This document shows positions 16,580 to 26,510 of a DNA stretch of 64,000 bases, in pieces. The notes beneath the pieces were generated by a model. It did no database searches. It was not told the DNA's origin and worked only from the letters and a program-made list of their open reading frames with translations. Position 1 is the stretch's first letter; every line of letters begins with the position of its first letter. Made by a program: the position numbers and the translations under genes. The DNA is from Flavobacterium ajazii (GTDB taxonomy: Bacteria > Bacteroidota > Bacteroidia > Flavobacteriales > Flavobacteriaceae), in NCBI RefSeq assembly GCF_010614725.1, contig NZ_JAAEHL010000015.1, forward strand, positions 1 to 64,000, in the 5' to 3' direction.

Positions 16580-19500
16580 TTATTTCTTTTTTACAGCTTT
16601 AGTTCTTACCACTTTTCCATCAACTTCTACTTCTACTATATAAATAGCTTCGGCTATATTTGGAGAAATTGAAATCACATTGCTGCCGCTTTCAATAATC
16701 GCCTTTTGGCTAAATACCAACTGACCGTTTACTGCGTAAAGCTGAACGTTTACTTCCTGCTTTTTAGCTGCATTAAGTTCGATGTTCAAAGTTGTTGCAA
16801 AAGGGTTTGGATAAATACTGTTTTCACTTTTTGAAACTTCTTCTAAAATAACCGGATCCGTAATGGTTCCCAGTACTTCATTTCCTTTAAAAGTGAACGA
16901 TTTAGAAGTTCCTTTTTTCGTAAATCCGTCTCCCAGCGTAAATGAAAGTTCTTCTGTATCTTCACCAAAAATGGTTATGAAACTTAGTTCTTTTCCGTTT
17001 ATCGTCTGATTTTTTGCAGTTCCTTTCAGAACACCTTTTGAATCGTACACAAACAATTCATCGAATCCCTGCGGAAGTAAAACAACCGCATTCATATTTT
17101 GTGAATACTGTTTGAATTCTGATGCGATCGCTTCCTGCTCATTGTTTGAAGCCGGTTTTCCGGTTTTGCTTTTCTCTAAATTATCAGGATACTTAAAAGT
17201 CTGGTCTTTACTTGATTTAATCATGTACCCTTTTCCGGCTTCTAAATATTTTAATGTTCCGTTCCATCCAATAATAGGATCATAGATCGCAAACAGATTC
17301 TGAGATTTAATAACATCTCCGTCAGCTGCATCAAAATAAGCCAAAGCCTCATTTGTAGTCTGATTAGATCCTAAAGGATAAGCAAGCCAGTTCCAGTTTT
17401 CTTTTATTGGGAAACTCCATGTCGTAACATCTACACTTTTTCCTTTGATTTTTAAGGTCTGCTCTTCTGTAACATTTATTTTGTACATTTTAGTAGAAGA
17501 AAGTCCTCCGTTAGCACTAATCGTACCGGACCATCCGCTGTTTGCAGGATTTGATTTATCTTTAAAATAAGTATCTAACAACGCTGGAGAATGACTCAAA
17601 ATACGGTTAGAAGTTTCTAAAGTTAAATTTTTTGTCAGTGTATTTAAATCTGAAAAATTAGTGTCATTGGCATTTAAAGAAATCCATGTCCATCCTTTGT
17701 TCAGTTTAACTTCCTGTTCTATTAAACCTGAATTTACAAAAATATAAGGCTTGCTTAAGGTTCCTAATACTTCGTTATTCATAAAAGTAACAGATAAATT
17801 GGACTCCAAAGAAGCTTCTAAAATTTTGCCCTGAGACGCATCCCAGATTTTAAATTTCAGATTTTCCCCTGAATTTGTATTGCTGTAAATCGTCAAAAAG
17901 GCAAAATATTCTTTATAAGCTTCATTGTAAACCAGTTTTACAGATCCTCTTGCTTCTTCATTATAAAAAGCAGCAATTTTATCGTAAGAATCTGCAGAAA
18001 GTACGCCGTCTACTTTTACTTTTCCGATGATGTTCATACTGTAATCAAAACGGGTCGGATCAACACTCCAGTTTGGTTCCGGAGCCAGCACTCTTAATTT
18101 TACCTGTAATTTCTGATCGTAACCAAAATCAGTCTGTAAATACAAATTCTCCAGATACTCGCCAACAGCAACATCTTCATTGACTACAGCCTTAATAATC
18201 GTTTTACTGTTAGGATCAATAGATCCGGTTGTTTTGCTTAAACTTAACCAGCCTGGTACATTACTAATGGTATACGGCTGTTGTTTTCCTCCTTTGTTAA
18301 CCAGTGTAATTTCGAAAGTTTTGGTTTCGCCGCTATTCTTTGTTAGGTCAACAATTTCATTGTATCCTTCGGCAAACCAGCTTACTTCGTTACGATTAAC
18401 ATAAGCAGTCCATGTAACCGGTGATTCCTGCATATTATTGGCACTGTCAAACATTCTGTGCACGGTAATATCTAAAATCTGTCCTTCTAATGATGCCCAG
18501 TCTGTAACGACCGGTGCAATAATCATTTCACCGTCTTTAATAACATTTGTGGTGACAAATTTAACCAGCTGTCGTTCAGGCTGAATCGCCGGTGCATCAT
18601 TTGAATAATTTACAGTTCCGCTGCTTAAGACTGCGTTGTTTACCACTACAGTCTGATTGGTGTCTGCATGATAATATCTTGGTCCGTTTGCCGTAACCGG
18701 ATCCGGAACATTCAATCGTGAGTACAATAATAAACCGATACTTTCAACATCAACCTCATTGTAACTGTCTCTGTTGATTTGCTCGAGATTACGAAGCGTA
18801 TTCCACAAACGGAATTCGTCTATCTTACCCGTAAAGACACGATCAACAGTTTCTTTTCCTGAAAGATCTTTTGCTCCCCTTGCTCCGAGCCAGATTTTAT
18901 TTCCGGAGAAACCTCCAATAGCTGTCATCTGGTTTGAAGATACTAATTGTGTATCTACATAAGTTCTTAACGAACCGGCTCTGTTGAACAATAAAGTTAC
19001 ATGATGCCATGTGTTATCAGCAACCGTTTTTGATGTCAATACATAAGATTTACCTTCACTGTTCAGTAAAAGATTACCTGTGTTAGTCATATCAACAGAC
19101 CATTTATTAGACAATCCATTGCTTTGAACAACGTCTGTACCATCTCCTTTTCCGTTGGAGAAAATAGTAGCTTCCTGTGAAGTACCTGTTTTAATCCAAA
19201 ACTCCATAGTAGCGTCCATTTCTTTAGTTACCTGAACAAAATTAACATTGTCCATAACCAGATACTGTCCGTTATTAAAGTCGTATGAATTTCCTTTTGG
19301 CTTGATATCCCATGAAGTATTTACAGTCGCATGCTTAAATCTTGCCAAATCTTTGGCTAAAGCATCTCGTCCTTCATTCATTGGCCAGAAACCAACCAGA
19401 TTAGCTTCATTACCAATTAATTTAGTATACATTTTTGCATAAGAATCTTCTCTGCTCACTGTTTTATTCCATAAACGAAGATCATGTACATTTCCTGCAA

Positions 19501-22500
19501 ATGTGTTTCCTCCAACTGTCAACGTATTGTTATTGGCAAATTGTGTATTGGCTTTACCACTTTTGGAACCAATTTCAACATCATCTTCAAAAATTCTGTA
19601 ATCACCGTTACTGCTGTTATAGGTAAAGGCATAATGATGAAACAGATTATCGTTTTTAAATCCACCTTGTACGGTAACGTCTCCTAATGTAAACGAAATA
19701 TTTCCATTACTTAATCCTATATTTAAACCACCATCCTGAGAAATGACAGAAGCAGTTGAAGCTTTGGTTTCATTATTCATCCAGAATTCAAGACTTAAAT
19801 TTCCTGAACTAATTCTCGGATTATTGATTACTGCTGTATTGCTGCTTCCTTCAAAATGTAAGCTTACATTATGATCAATTTTTAACTGATTTGTCTGTCC
19901 TTTTATTTCGATGGTACTTACTGCCGGGTTATAGAAAATATTTTCGTTAAAACTTACTTTCAAATCTTCTCCGGCACTTAAAATACCGTTTGTCGGCAGT
20001 GGTGTTCCAAATAACTGAGGCGCACTTAAATCAACAAGCCCTGAAATGATTTCAGATATAAATTCTGTATCATTCGTACAGGTGCTTCTGGCTCGAATTT
20101 GATAATTGCCATTTGCTAATTTTAAAGCTGCAATATCAAAATTGTAGGTTAAACTTACCGCTGCACCTATCGATGTGATTTGAGTTTCATTGTTTTTTAC
20201 AGCCTCATTATAAAATTCAGGAGTTCCGTAATACGTATGCAGACGAATCCAGTTTGGACTTGTCGCTAATTTATACTCCAGATCAATTTTCTTGAAACTC
20301 TTAAACTTGGTGTTATAACCCGTTAAATTTATTGCTAACGGCTTGGTTGATCCATCTGTATTAAACGCTTTTTCTCTATTGTAAACCCAGTTGTTCAGCG
20401 GTGCGCTTACCGTTACACTAGAACATGACGGAACGAAACTTGCCGAAATAAGCACTTCTGAACTTACATCTGCACCATCACATAATGACTGTAGTCTGAT
20501 TTTTATGTCTTTATAATCATAAATATCTGAAATAGATTTACCTAAAGTCAGTTTATAGATCACTTCTTTTCCATAAGGTACATTTACAATCGTACCATTT
20601 GGCTCAACATTAATTACAGCATTATTTGGATTAGTGGTATTGTCTACAACTAATAAGAAATCAGCATCAGCACCGGATGCACTGTTGTTTTGAAGCTTTA
20701 ATTCAAATTCAGCATTTTTAGTTTCTACTACATTGCTAACATCACTATTTGTTACCATAAGTACAGGAACTTCCACTTTTTGAGTAGCAAAACTTAATTT
20801 TTCACGTTTATCTTCCGGCAGCTCATTAATCGTAGTTGCTGTAGCGCTATAGTCTGTTTTATTATAAAAATGAGTTTGCTCTGCATCTTCATACGGACAA
20901 GAAGTTCTTCCTCCCTGAGTAATAAAGACAGGCCCGTTACCATCAAAAGAATTGACTACATCTACGCTTAAAAAGTTCGCTTTATCATTATCTTTAAAAG
21001 TATAATTTATGTTTGTCGTTGTTGCTTTTTCTGTAGATAATGATGAATTAAAATCTTGTTGAAAAAACGCTTTTGTGTTAAATTCCAGACCAACTTTATT
21101 TACTGAAGTACCAAGTATCGCTGCTACCGACTGATCAATAACTACATTATATGAAGTAGATTCTGCCGATACTACACTTGTTTCTACACTACGGGAATAC
21201 GATCCTAAACCTGCATCAAAAGAAATGTTTTTCTCAAATTCAGATTCAAGCATATTTTTAATCAGATTCGACTGAGTAAGCTGATTCGACAATTTTTCTT
21301 TGGATGCCGCAAAGCTAATGTCATCATAAGCTTCTTTAACTCCTTTAGTAAAGTTTGCTATCACGCCTGCCAGACCTGTTTTATAGGCAGCACGATCATT
21401 TTTAGCGGTATATTTAACTCTTTCATTATCCAGAATCACTTTTCGCCACAGTCTTATCTTCTCTTTATATTCTTCTCTCTTCTGTACATTTGCAGCAGAG
21501 TTAGGATCCGGGCCATTCAGATTAGTTGTAATAAACAACTCATATTCCGGAATTAAAGTGGTTAAAATATGCTTCTGCGAATACATAAAAAATGTTTCGG
21601 TAGGCTTATCCACAAAACTAAGCGCCTTTTGTTTACTCACATACACCGGAGCATTTGCTGTACCTAAGTTTACATATTCTGCAGGACTTAACGGAACAGC
21701 CACACCATTTACAAATTTTTGTGGTATTGTTTTAGACGTTTCGATGTTATCATACGATCCATAAAATATGTTTTTTGAGTTTCCGATGTATAAATCTCCA
21801 TCAGAACCTACATAATCAGGGGCATCACTGGTTGAAATTGCCTTACTAAAGGTATAGGTGCTTGTTACACTTTTACCATCCTGAGAAGTTTTGGAAATAC
21901 CTACACCTGTAACTGCTGAATTTTCCTGCTCTATTGATACTTTTGGTGTAGGAACTAAACCTCCCTGAAGTTCAAAGTACATTCCGCCTGCAATGGTAAG
22001 CTCTTCCGATACTCCTTCCTGATGCGCAAAAGTAGCTTCGGATGTAAACGAAATACTTTCGCCTGCTTCAATTGTGGCAAAACTATTCGATCCCGGCGGA
22101 TCTCTTAAAATAATTGCAGGAATATCCGGTGCTGCTGTTACAAAAGTCTGGCTTCCGTCAGCTCTTCCACCTAAAATAATTCCGGTATCTTTAAAATTCT
22201 CAACCGGATAACTGACTTCGTTTAATCGGTACTCTAAAGTGCTTTTGATCTCAAACGGAGGTGTAATGGAAGGAATTCCTCCTTTAAATGCATATGTCAA
22301 AGTACTTCCATCTGCTGTAATCGTTTCTGAATCCGGCAGAGCAAGGTTGTTTGTTTTTACCAATTCACCATCTGTTACAGGGACTTTTACTTCTACAGCA
22401 GTTCCTGAATCATTGTTGGTGTAACGTTCAAAACGATTCATAACAATTTTATACGCCATAAACTGTGTGTAAACGGGTGTTGCAAAATTGTCTGTCGCTA

Positions 22501-25141
22501 CTTTTGTTCCTCCAACATCGATTGTCTTATCAGAAGTCTGCTCTGTTACCTGTAATACCGGAGTTGATCTGTAGGTAAAACTTTTCTCGTAATGATATGG
22601 AGCTGCGGTTAACGTTTTATCGATACTGTTTTCTTTATACTTAAATTCAGGCGTTTTAGCAACTGGGATCACAGAAAAATCAAATGTTTCAGTAGTTCCG
22701 GCTTTTAATAACTTAATGCCTGTATTGCTATTAATTACCAAATCATTGGCCTCCAGATTATATTTTAATGGCATTACTGCAACTCTGTATTCTCCCGAAG
22801 TCGTATTGGTGGTATAATTAAACTTGGTATAATCGGTTACATTGGCCCCAACCGGTGCATATCCTAATTTAAAACCAGCTTTACCAATATTGTTTTTAGC
22901 GCTGACTTCCAGATTTTTTGTAATTCCGGCATCGGTAATAGTTTTTGTTACCACGCCTTCACCTCCAAAACCAATCGGTTTTTCAGCTTCTACAGAGCCT
23001 CCTACTACTTTACCTACTACGGTAACTTTAGTGTTGTTTACAAAATAGACCGGTTCATTAGAATCTTCAAAAAACTCTTTAAATTCACTTGTTGATGCCG
23101 GAAAACGTCCATCATAAACAAATTGATGGCCGTCTTTTTTTATCGTGATATAATGTTTTCCAATAGGAACACTTACATCAAAATAACCATTGTCATCTGT
23201 AACTACCGGAATATTATTGGCATCCAGTACAATATTTCCGTCAATGTATACATTCGCTCCTGCTGTGTATATAGTCGCATAACGATCTAAATAATCATCC
23301 GATTTATCATCCGGAGTTCCTGCATCATTTTTCCAGTATTTCCCTTTAGAATACTTTTCACCATTGATTTCATAATAGTTGTATCCTTCATCAAGAATAT
23401 TAGCTCCTCCTGCTATCCATGCATCATTTTCATTGTTAGCTTTTTTACCGTCTACTGATACATAAGATGGAAAAACGCCTCTTGTATCAAATATTGCCAC
23501 ACCTTTAAAACTAAACGAAGACTGATCGACAAAATCAATTTTATTGACTACTTCAGACCCCAGTCCTAAATAAACCAGCTGCTGGTTTGGTTCAAATTTA
23601 TGCTGACCGTACATTGGAGTAATATTATAAGATTCTCCTGTACCCGAATACTGAATCGCGCTGATTTGGTAATTTCCTTTGCTGTCAGTTACACCTAAAA
23701 CACCTAATTGGGATGTTGTTGGATAATTATCTGCCTCAGCTGCCCATAAAACTTTACTGCTTTCTGCTGTATTGGCATCCCAAAGTTTACCGTGATTTTG
23801 ATTAAAGTTAAATCCGCTTCGGGATAAATCATAAGCATATTTTCCTGCTTTTTCATTTGCTCTCAGGTAAGTGACCATTCTGGAATCGTTTCCGCTAATG
23901 AATCTGGAATAATCAGTTCTGATTACAGCCGATTCTAATGCCGCCTTCCAGATTCTTATTTCGTCAACATAACTTGATTTTCCTCCTCCAACTTTAGCAT
24001 TATCCCAGGTCACACCAGAAAGTTTTGTTGTACCGGTAGGGATTGTTGCTTTAAAATAAGGAGCAGTATAAGAGGCATCAACACCTTTCAGTTTACTGTC
24101 TGCCTCCGTTACATAAGCCTGTGTAATCTGTCTTCCGTTAATATATAATAAAGGAGTCTGGTTGTCATTTACTACAACAGAAAAATGTACAAAAGACTTA
24201 TTGAATTCTGAAACAGGTACAAGCAGATCATTTCCTCTTGAGTTTAAATTACCTGAAGGAAAATAGTTCTCTATTGTATATTTATTCCCGCCAATAGTAA
24301 CATCTATTGATTTACTGACTGCATTCAGTTTTACTGTAACATCAATATTATCACTGCTTGTCGAACTGGAAATATTAAACAGTCTGATCGCAGCTTCTGA
24401 ATCGCTTGCATAAGCTCCATTTGGTTTTACCCATGCCTGAAAAGTTGCTGAATTCGAAATTACTGTTTTTAAATCTTTAATATCTACAAAACCCGAAGCA
24501 GGAATATTCAAAGCACTTCCTTTTACAACAGCACTGCCGCTTGGAGTTGCTGTTACCACAACATCACTAACTGGATTTCCACCTTTATAACTAATATTTC
24601 CCGTTACAACAGCGGTAGGATTTCTGTATCCTATACCGGTAATATAAGTACTATACAACCCCGGTGTTCCGCTAATTCCCTGGGCTTCTACCTTATATTC
24701 ATACAAAACGCCACCCTCTACATATTTATCTTCATAAGTAGTTTCTGAAGAAGAAAGGCCTACTACTAAATTATAAGGAAGATTTCCCGTCTCTGTGTAG
24801 ACTCTTCTGTAAATCTTGATACTTTTTACCAGGTTTTCATTGGCTCTTAAATTCCATGTAATCAAAATCTTATCTCCATAAAACCCTTTTGAAACGTCAA
24901 AAGATTCTTCTGCAAATGTGTTATATAAATACAGTGTATTCCATGGAAAACGAATATCAGCAGGATTCGTACGCCTTGTCCCTGTTTTATTTTGTCCTAA
25001 AAACGGAAGTCCAACCTGTATGCTGAAACCATTTTTTTGAATTGCCTGCGAAACGGGTACTATTTTAGCTCCATTAGTATTTTGAGCATAAAGTCCCGCT
25101 CCCAGAACAAACATTCCGAGAACTGCAATTATTTTCTTCAT
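16580..25141 (-). CDS. Giant (2853-residue) multidomain LamG surface protein, T9SS cargo
   Basis: A very large exported protein. The signal peptide is MKKIIAVLGMFVLGAGLYAQ. A fibronectin-III-like region lies at about 85-175, and a first LamG/concanavalin-like domain at about 200-410 (WVKPNGAY...VDEIRIWKAAL). Carboxypeptidase-like regulatory beta-sandwiches follow at about 490-760. A long unique region with coiled stretches at about 1240-1330 comes next. Two more LamG domains lie at about 1745-1910 and 1950-2130 (MEFWIKTG...IDEFRLWNTL). A module shared with the 15611-16516 gene is at about 2355-2450. The last 75 residues are a T9SS type A sorting domain (SIYPNPFATTLNIEL...VEVDGKVVRTKAVKKK). 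It starts 10 nt after the tail-collar gene. The likely role is adhesion or glycan binding at the cell surface; no enzyme site is visible. Confidence 0.85.
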   Translation of the reverse strand: MKKIIAVLGMFVLGAGLYAQNTNGAKIVPVSQAIQKNGFSIQVGLPFLGQNKTGTRRTNPADIRFPWNTLYLYNTFAEESFDVSKGFYGDKILITWNLRANENLVKSIKIYRRVYTETGNLPYNLVVGLSSSETTYEDKYVEGGVLYEYKVEAQGISGTPGLYSTYITGIGYRNPTAVVTGNISYKGGNPVSDVVVTATPSGSAVVKGSALNIPASGFVDIKDLKTVISNSATFQAWVKPNGAYASDSEAAIRLFNISSSTSSDNIDVTVKLNAVSKSIDVTIGGNKYTIENYFPSGNLNSRGNDLLVPVSEFNKSFVHFSVVVNDNQTPLLYINGRQITQAYVTEADSKLKGVDASYTAPYFKATIPTGTTKLSGVTWDNAKVGGGKSSYVDEIRIWKAALESAVIRTDYSRFISGNDSRMVTYLRANEKAGKYAYDLSRSGFNFNQNHGKLWDANTAESSKVLWAAEADNYPTTSQLGVLGVTDSKGNYQISAIQYSGTGESYNITPMYGQHKFEPNQQLVYLGLGSEVVNKIDFVDQSSFSFKGVAIFDTRGVFPSYVSVDGKKANNENDAWIAGGANILDEGYNYYEINGEKYSKGKYWKNDAGTPDDKSDDYLDRYATIYTAGANVYIDGNIVLDANNIPVVTDDNGYFDVSVPIGKHYITIKKDGHQFVYDGRFPASTSEFKEFFEDSNEPVYFVNNTKVTVVGKVVGGSVEAEKPIGFGGEGVVTKTITDAGITKNLEVSAKNNIGKAGFKLGYAPVGANVTDYTKFNYTTNTTSGEYRVAVMPLKYNLEANDLVINSNTGIKLLKAGTTETFDFSVIPVAKTPEFKYKENSIDKTLTAAPYHYEKSFTYRSTPVLQVTEQTSDKTIDVGGTKVATDNFATPVYTQFMAYKIVMNRFERYTNNDSGTAVEVKVPVTDGELVKTNNLALPDSETITADGSTLTYAFKGGIPSITPPFEIKSTLEYRLNEVSYPVENFKDTGIILGGRADGSQTFVTAAPDIPAIILRDPPGSNSFATIEAGESISFTSEATFAHQEGVSEELTIAGGMYFELQGGLVPTPKVSIEQENSAVTGVGISKTSQDGKSVTSTYTFSKAISTSDAPDYVGSDGDLYIGNSKNIFYGSYDNIETSKTIPQKFVNGVAVPLSPAEYVNLGTANAPVYVSKQKALSFVDKPTETFFMYSQKHILTTLIPEYELFITTNLNGPDPNSAANVQKREEYKEKIRLWRKVILDNERVKYTAKNDRAAYKTGLAGVIANFTKGVKEAYDDISFAASKEKLSNQLTQSNLIKNMLESEFEKNISFDAGLGSYSRSVETSVVSAESTSYNVVIDQSVAAILGTSVNKVGLEFNTKAFFQQDFNSSLSTEKATTTNINYTFKDNDKANFLSVDVVNSFDGNGPVFITQGGRTSCPYEDAEQTHFYNKTDYSATATTINELPEDKREKLSFATQKVEVPVLMVTNSDVSNVVETKNAEFELKLQNNSASGADADFLLVVDNTTNPNNAVINVEPNGTIVNVPYGKEVIYKLTLGKSISDIYDYKDIKIRLQSLCDGADVSSEVLISASFVPSCSSVTVSAPLNNWVYNREKAFNTDGSTKPLAINLTGYNTKFKSFKKIDLEYKLATSPNWIRLHTYYGTPEFYNEAVKNNETQITSIGAAVSLTYNFDIAALKLANGNYQIRARSTCTNDTEFISEIISGLVDLSAPQLFGTPLPTNGILSAGEDLKVSFNENIFYNPAVSTIEIKGQTNQLKIDHNVSLHFEGSSNTAVINNPRISSGNLSLEFWMNNETKASTASVISQDGGLNIGLSNGNISFTLGDVTVQGGFKNDNLFHHYAFTYNSSNGDYRIFEDDVEIGSKSGKANTQFANNNTLTVGGNTFAGNVHDLRLWNKTVSREDSYAKMYTKLIGNEANLVGFWPMNEGRDALAKDLARFKHATVNTSWDIKPKGNSYDFNNGQYLVMDNVNFVQVTKEMDATMEFWIKTGTSQEATIFSNGKGDGTDVVQSNGLSNKWSVDMTNTGNLLLNSEGKSYVLTSKTVADNTWHHVTLLFNRAGSLRTYVDTQLVSSNQMTAIGGFSGNKIWLGARGAKDLSGKETVDRVFTGKIDEFRLWNTLRNLEQINRDSYNEVDVESIGLLLYSRLNVPDPVTANGPRYYHADTNQTVVVNNAVLSSGTVNYSNDAPAIQPERQLVKFVTTNVIKDGEMIIAPVVTDWASLEGQILDITVHRMFDSANNMQESPVTWTAYVNRNEVSWFAEGYNEIVDLTKNSGETKTFEITLVNKGGKQQPYTISNVPGWLSLSKTTGSIDPNSKTIIKAVVNEDVAVGEYLENLYLQTDFGYDQKLQVKLRVLAPEPNWSVDPTRFDYSMNIIGKVKVDGVLSADSYDKIAAFYNEEARGSVKLVYNEAYKEYFAFLTIYSNTNSGENLKFKIWDASQGKILEASLESNLSVTFMNNEVLGTLSKPYIFVNSGLIEQEVKLNKGWTWISLNANDTNFSDLNTLTKNLTLETSNRILSHSPALLDTYFKDKSNPANSGWSGTISANGGLSSTKMYKINVTEEQTLKIKGKSVDVTTWSFPIKENWNWLAYPLGSNQTTNEALAYFDAADGDVIKSQNLFAIYDPIIGWNGTLKYLEAGKGYMIKSSKDQTFKYPDNLEKSKTGKPASNNEQEAIASEFKQYSQNMNAVVLLPQGFDELFVYDSKGVLKGTAKNQTINGKELSFITIFGEDTEELSFTLGDGFTKKGTSKSFTFKGNEVLGTITDPVILEEVSKSENSIYPNPFATTLNIELNAAKKQEVNVQLYAVNGQLVFSQKAIIESGSNVISISPNIAEAIYIVEVEVDGKVVRTKAVKKK

Positions 25142-25151
25142 AATTACAGCC

Positions 25152-26033
25152 TTACAATTTAATGATATAGTTTACACCGTAGTTAACAGGTCTTGTTTCT
25201 GTATCTCCTGAATTTGCTGTGGTTACAGATATATTTGCATGTCCGGTATCACTAGTTCTCCTAATTTCAAGCCCCATATTATCATTATCTGTATTACCAT
25301 TTATTCCTATATTACTAGTTACAGTAACTGTACCTCCTTTACCGCCTTCAGAATAAAATACGTCCCCATATCCATGAGTATGCCCGGAATCACTTGCTGA
25401 TGCACTATGATTATGGCTTTTAAAAGCGTCCCCTTGTGTTCCTTTTAAAGCAGGTCCTGCCTGACTATTTACAGGGCTTGTTCCGGTTCCTCTTAGAAAC
25501 ATACCTTGCAAGTTTGGTGCATTACTTCCTACCATTGCAATCAAAGCCTTTGCTGTTGTTGGCAAAGCAGCTCCGTTGCAAAGTGCCCATCCTTCAGGAG
25601 CAACAGTACCAATAAAAGGCATAATAGAACCTGTGGGAACACCATTATTAGCAGAAATAGCATATGGTACATGACGTAATTTTTCATCAGAAATAACCTC
25701 TGTTCCTTTCTCAATTCTAAGATAAGCGGGATTATTAGCAAATAAGCTGTTATTAACCGCTGTTGGATCTATTACATCAGAGAACACCCCAAAAGCATCA
25801 GTCGTTACATTTTTAGTGATTTTATAAATAGTCTGTTCAATACTCGAGGCATCCAGGTAATACAGCGTAAACGTAAGATTAATAGTCTGATTTAATAAAG
25901 TAGTATTATTAGCATCTCTGGCAATACCCTGCACTGCGATTCCTGACTGAGAAGCTGAACTTTGTGCATAATTTGACATTGTTGCACAAAAAAGACACAA
26001 CATTAATAGTAATTTTGTTTTCATAAACATCAT
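25152..26033 (-). CDS. Secreted phage tail-collar-domain protein
   Basis: A 293-residue protein with a Sec signal peptide (KTKLLLMLCLFCATMSNYAQ). An N-terminal beta-rich domain at about 30-130 (IAVQGIARDANNTTLLNQTINLTFTLYYLD) resembles those seen in Bacteroidota fibre-like proteins. A tail-collar domain follows, recognisable by TGSIMPFIGTVAPEGWALCNG and GMFLRGTG. The C-terminal His-rich part (HNHSASASDSGHTHGY, NYGVNYIIKL) is typical of tail-fibre tips. No phage genes are nearby, so this is not a prophage. As first gene of the giant-protein operon it may be a co-secreted fibre or tip. Initiation at ATG 26033 or 26024 is possible. Confidence 0.8.
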   Translation of the reverse strand: MMFMKTKLLLMLCLFCATMSNYAQSSASQSGIAVQGIARDANNTTLLNQTINLTFTLYYLDASSIEQTIYKITKNVTTDAFGVFSDVIDPTAVNNSLFANNPAYLRIEKGTEVISDEKLRHVPYAISANNGVPTGSIMPFIGTVAPEGWALCNGAALPTTAKALIAMVGSNAPNLQGMFLRGTGTSPVNSQAGPALKGTQGDAFKSHNHSASASDSGHTHGYGDVFYSEGGKGGTVTVTSNIGINGNTDNDNMGLEIRRTSDTGHANISVTTANSGDTETRPVNYGVNYIIKL

Positions 26034-26510
26034 TTAAAAATTTAATAATTTGGTGTGATAAAAGATCCTTTTAGATATGTTAAAATAAACGCCGAAATTA
26101 TTTTAAAAAAAATGATTAACTAAATAATCGGGAGAGACAAAACGAGGACAAATTTGAACCATAAAAACACAAATAACTAGTTTACAAATACTTCAAAAAA
26201 ACATTCTTTCTTAGCATTCGGAAAAGAGTGTCAAAGCAAAAATTTTGGACTTTCTATTACAAATATTCCACAGCAATTTCTTCTAATTTCATTACATAAA
26301 AATATTCCCACAAACCATAACAAGTGCCGCCAGATATTTTTCAAAAAATTTCTTACCATACTTAAAATGATTTTTTAAACCGTATAAGAAAAATTTTATA
26401 TTTAAGATTTTCAGACTATTACCATGAAATAATTTAGTCCTGTGTTCAACTTTTTTTTAACTAAAACATTATTTTTTATAGTTTAGCTACCTCTAAGCCC
26501 CTGTCACAAA
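26034..26510. other. Divergent regulatory region of the giant operon
   Basis: 477 nt of very AT-rich sequence between the divergently transcribed operon and the TPR-HTH regulator. No ORF of note and no perfect TAnnTTTG box on either strand. Promoters must lie here but could not be placed. Confidence 0.5.

Noticed and set aside
25152..26033. Prophage remnant suggested by the tail-collar domain
   Set aside because: The protein has a Sec signal peptide and lies in an operon with T9SS proteins. No capsid, terminase, portal or integrase genes are nearby.
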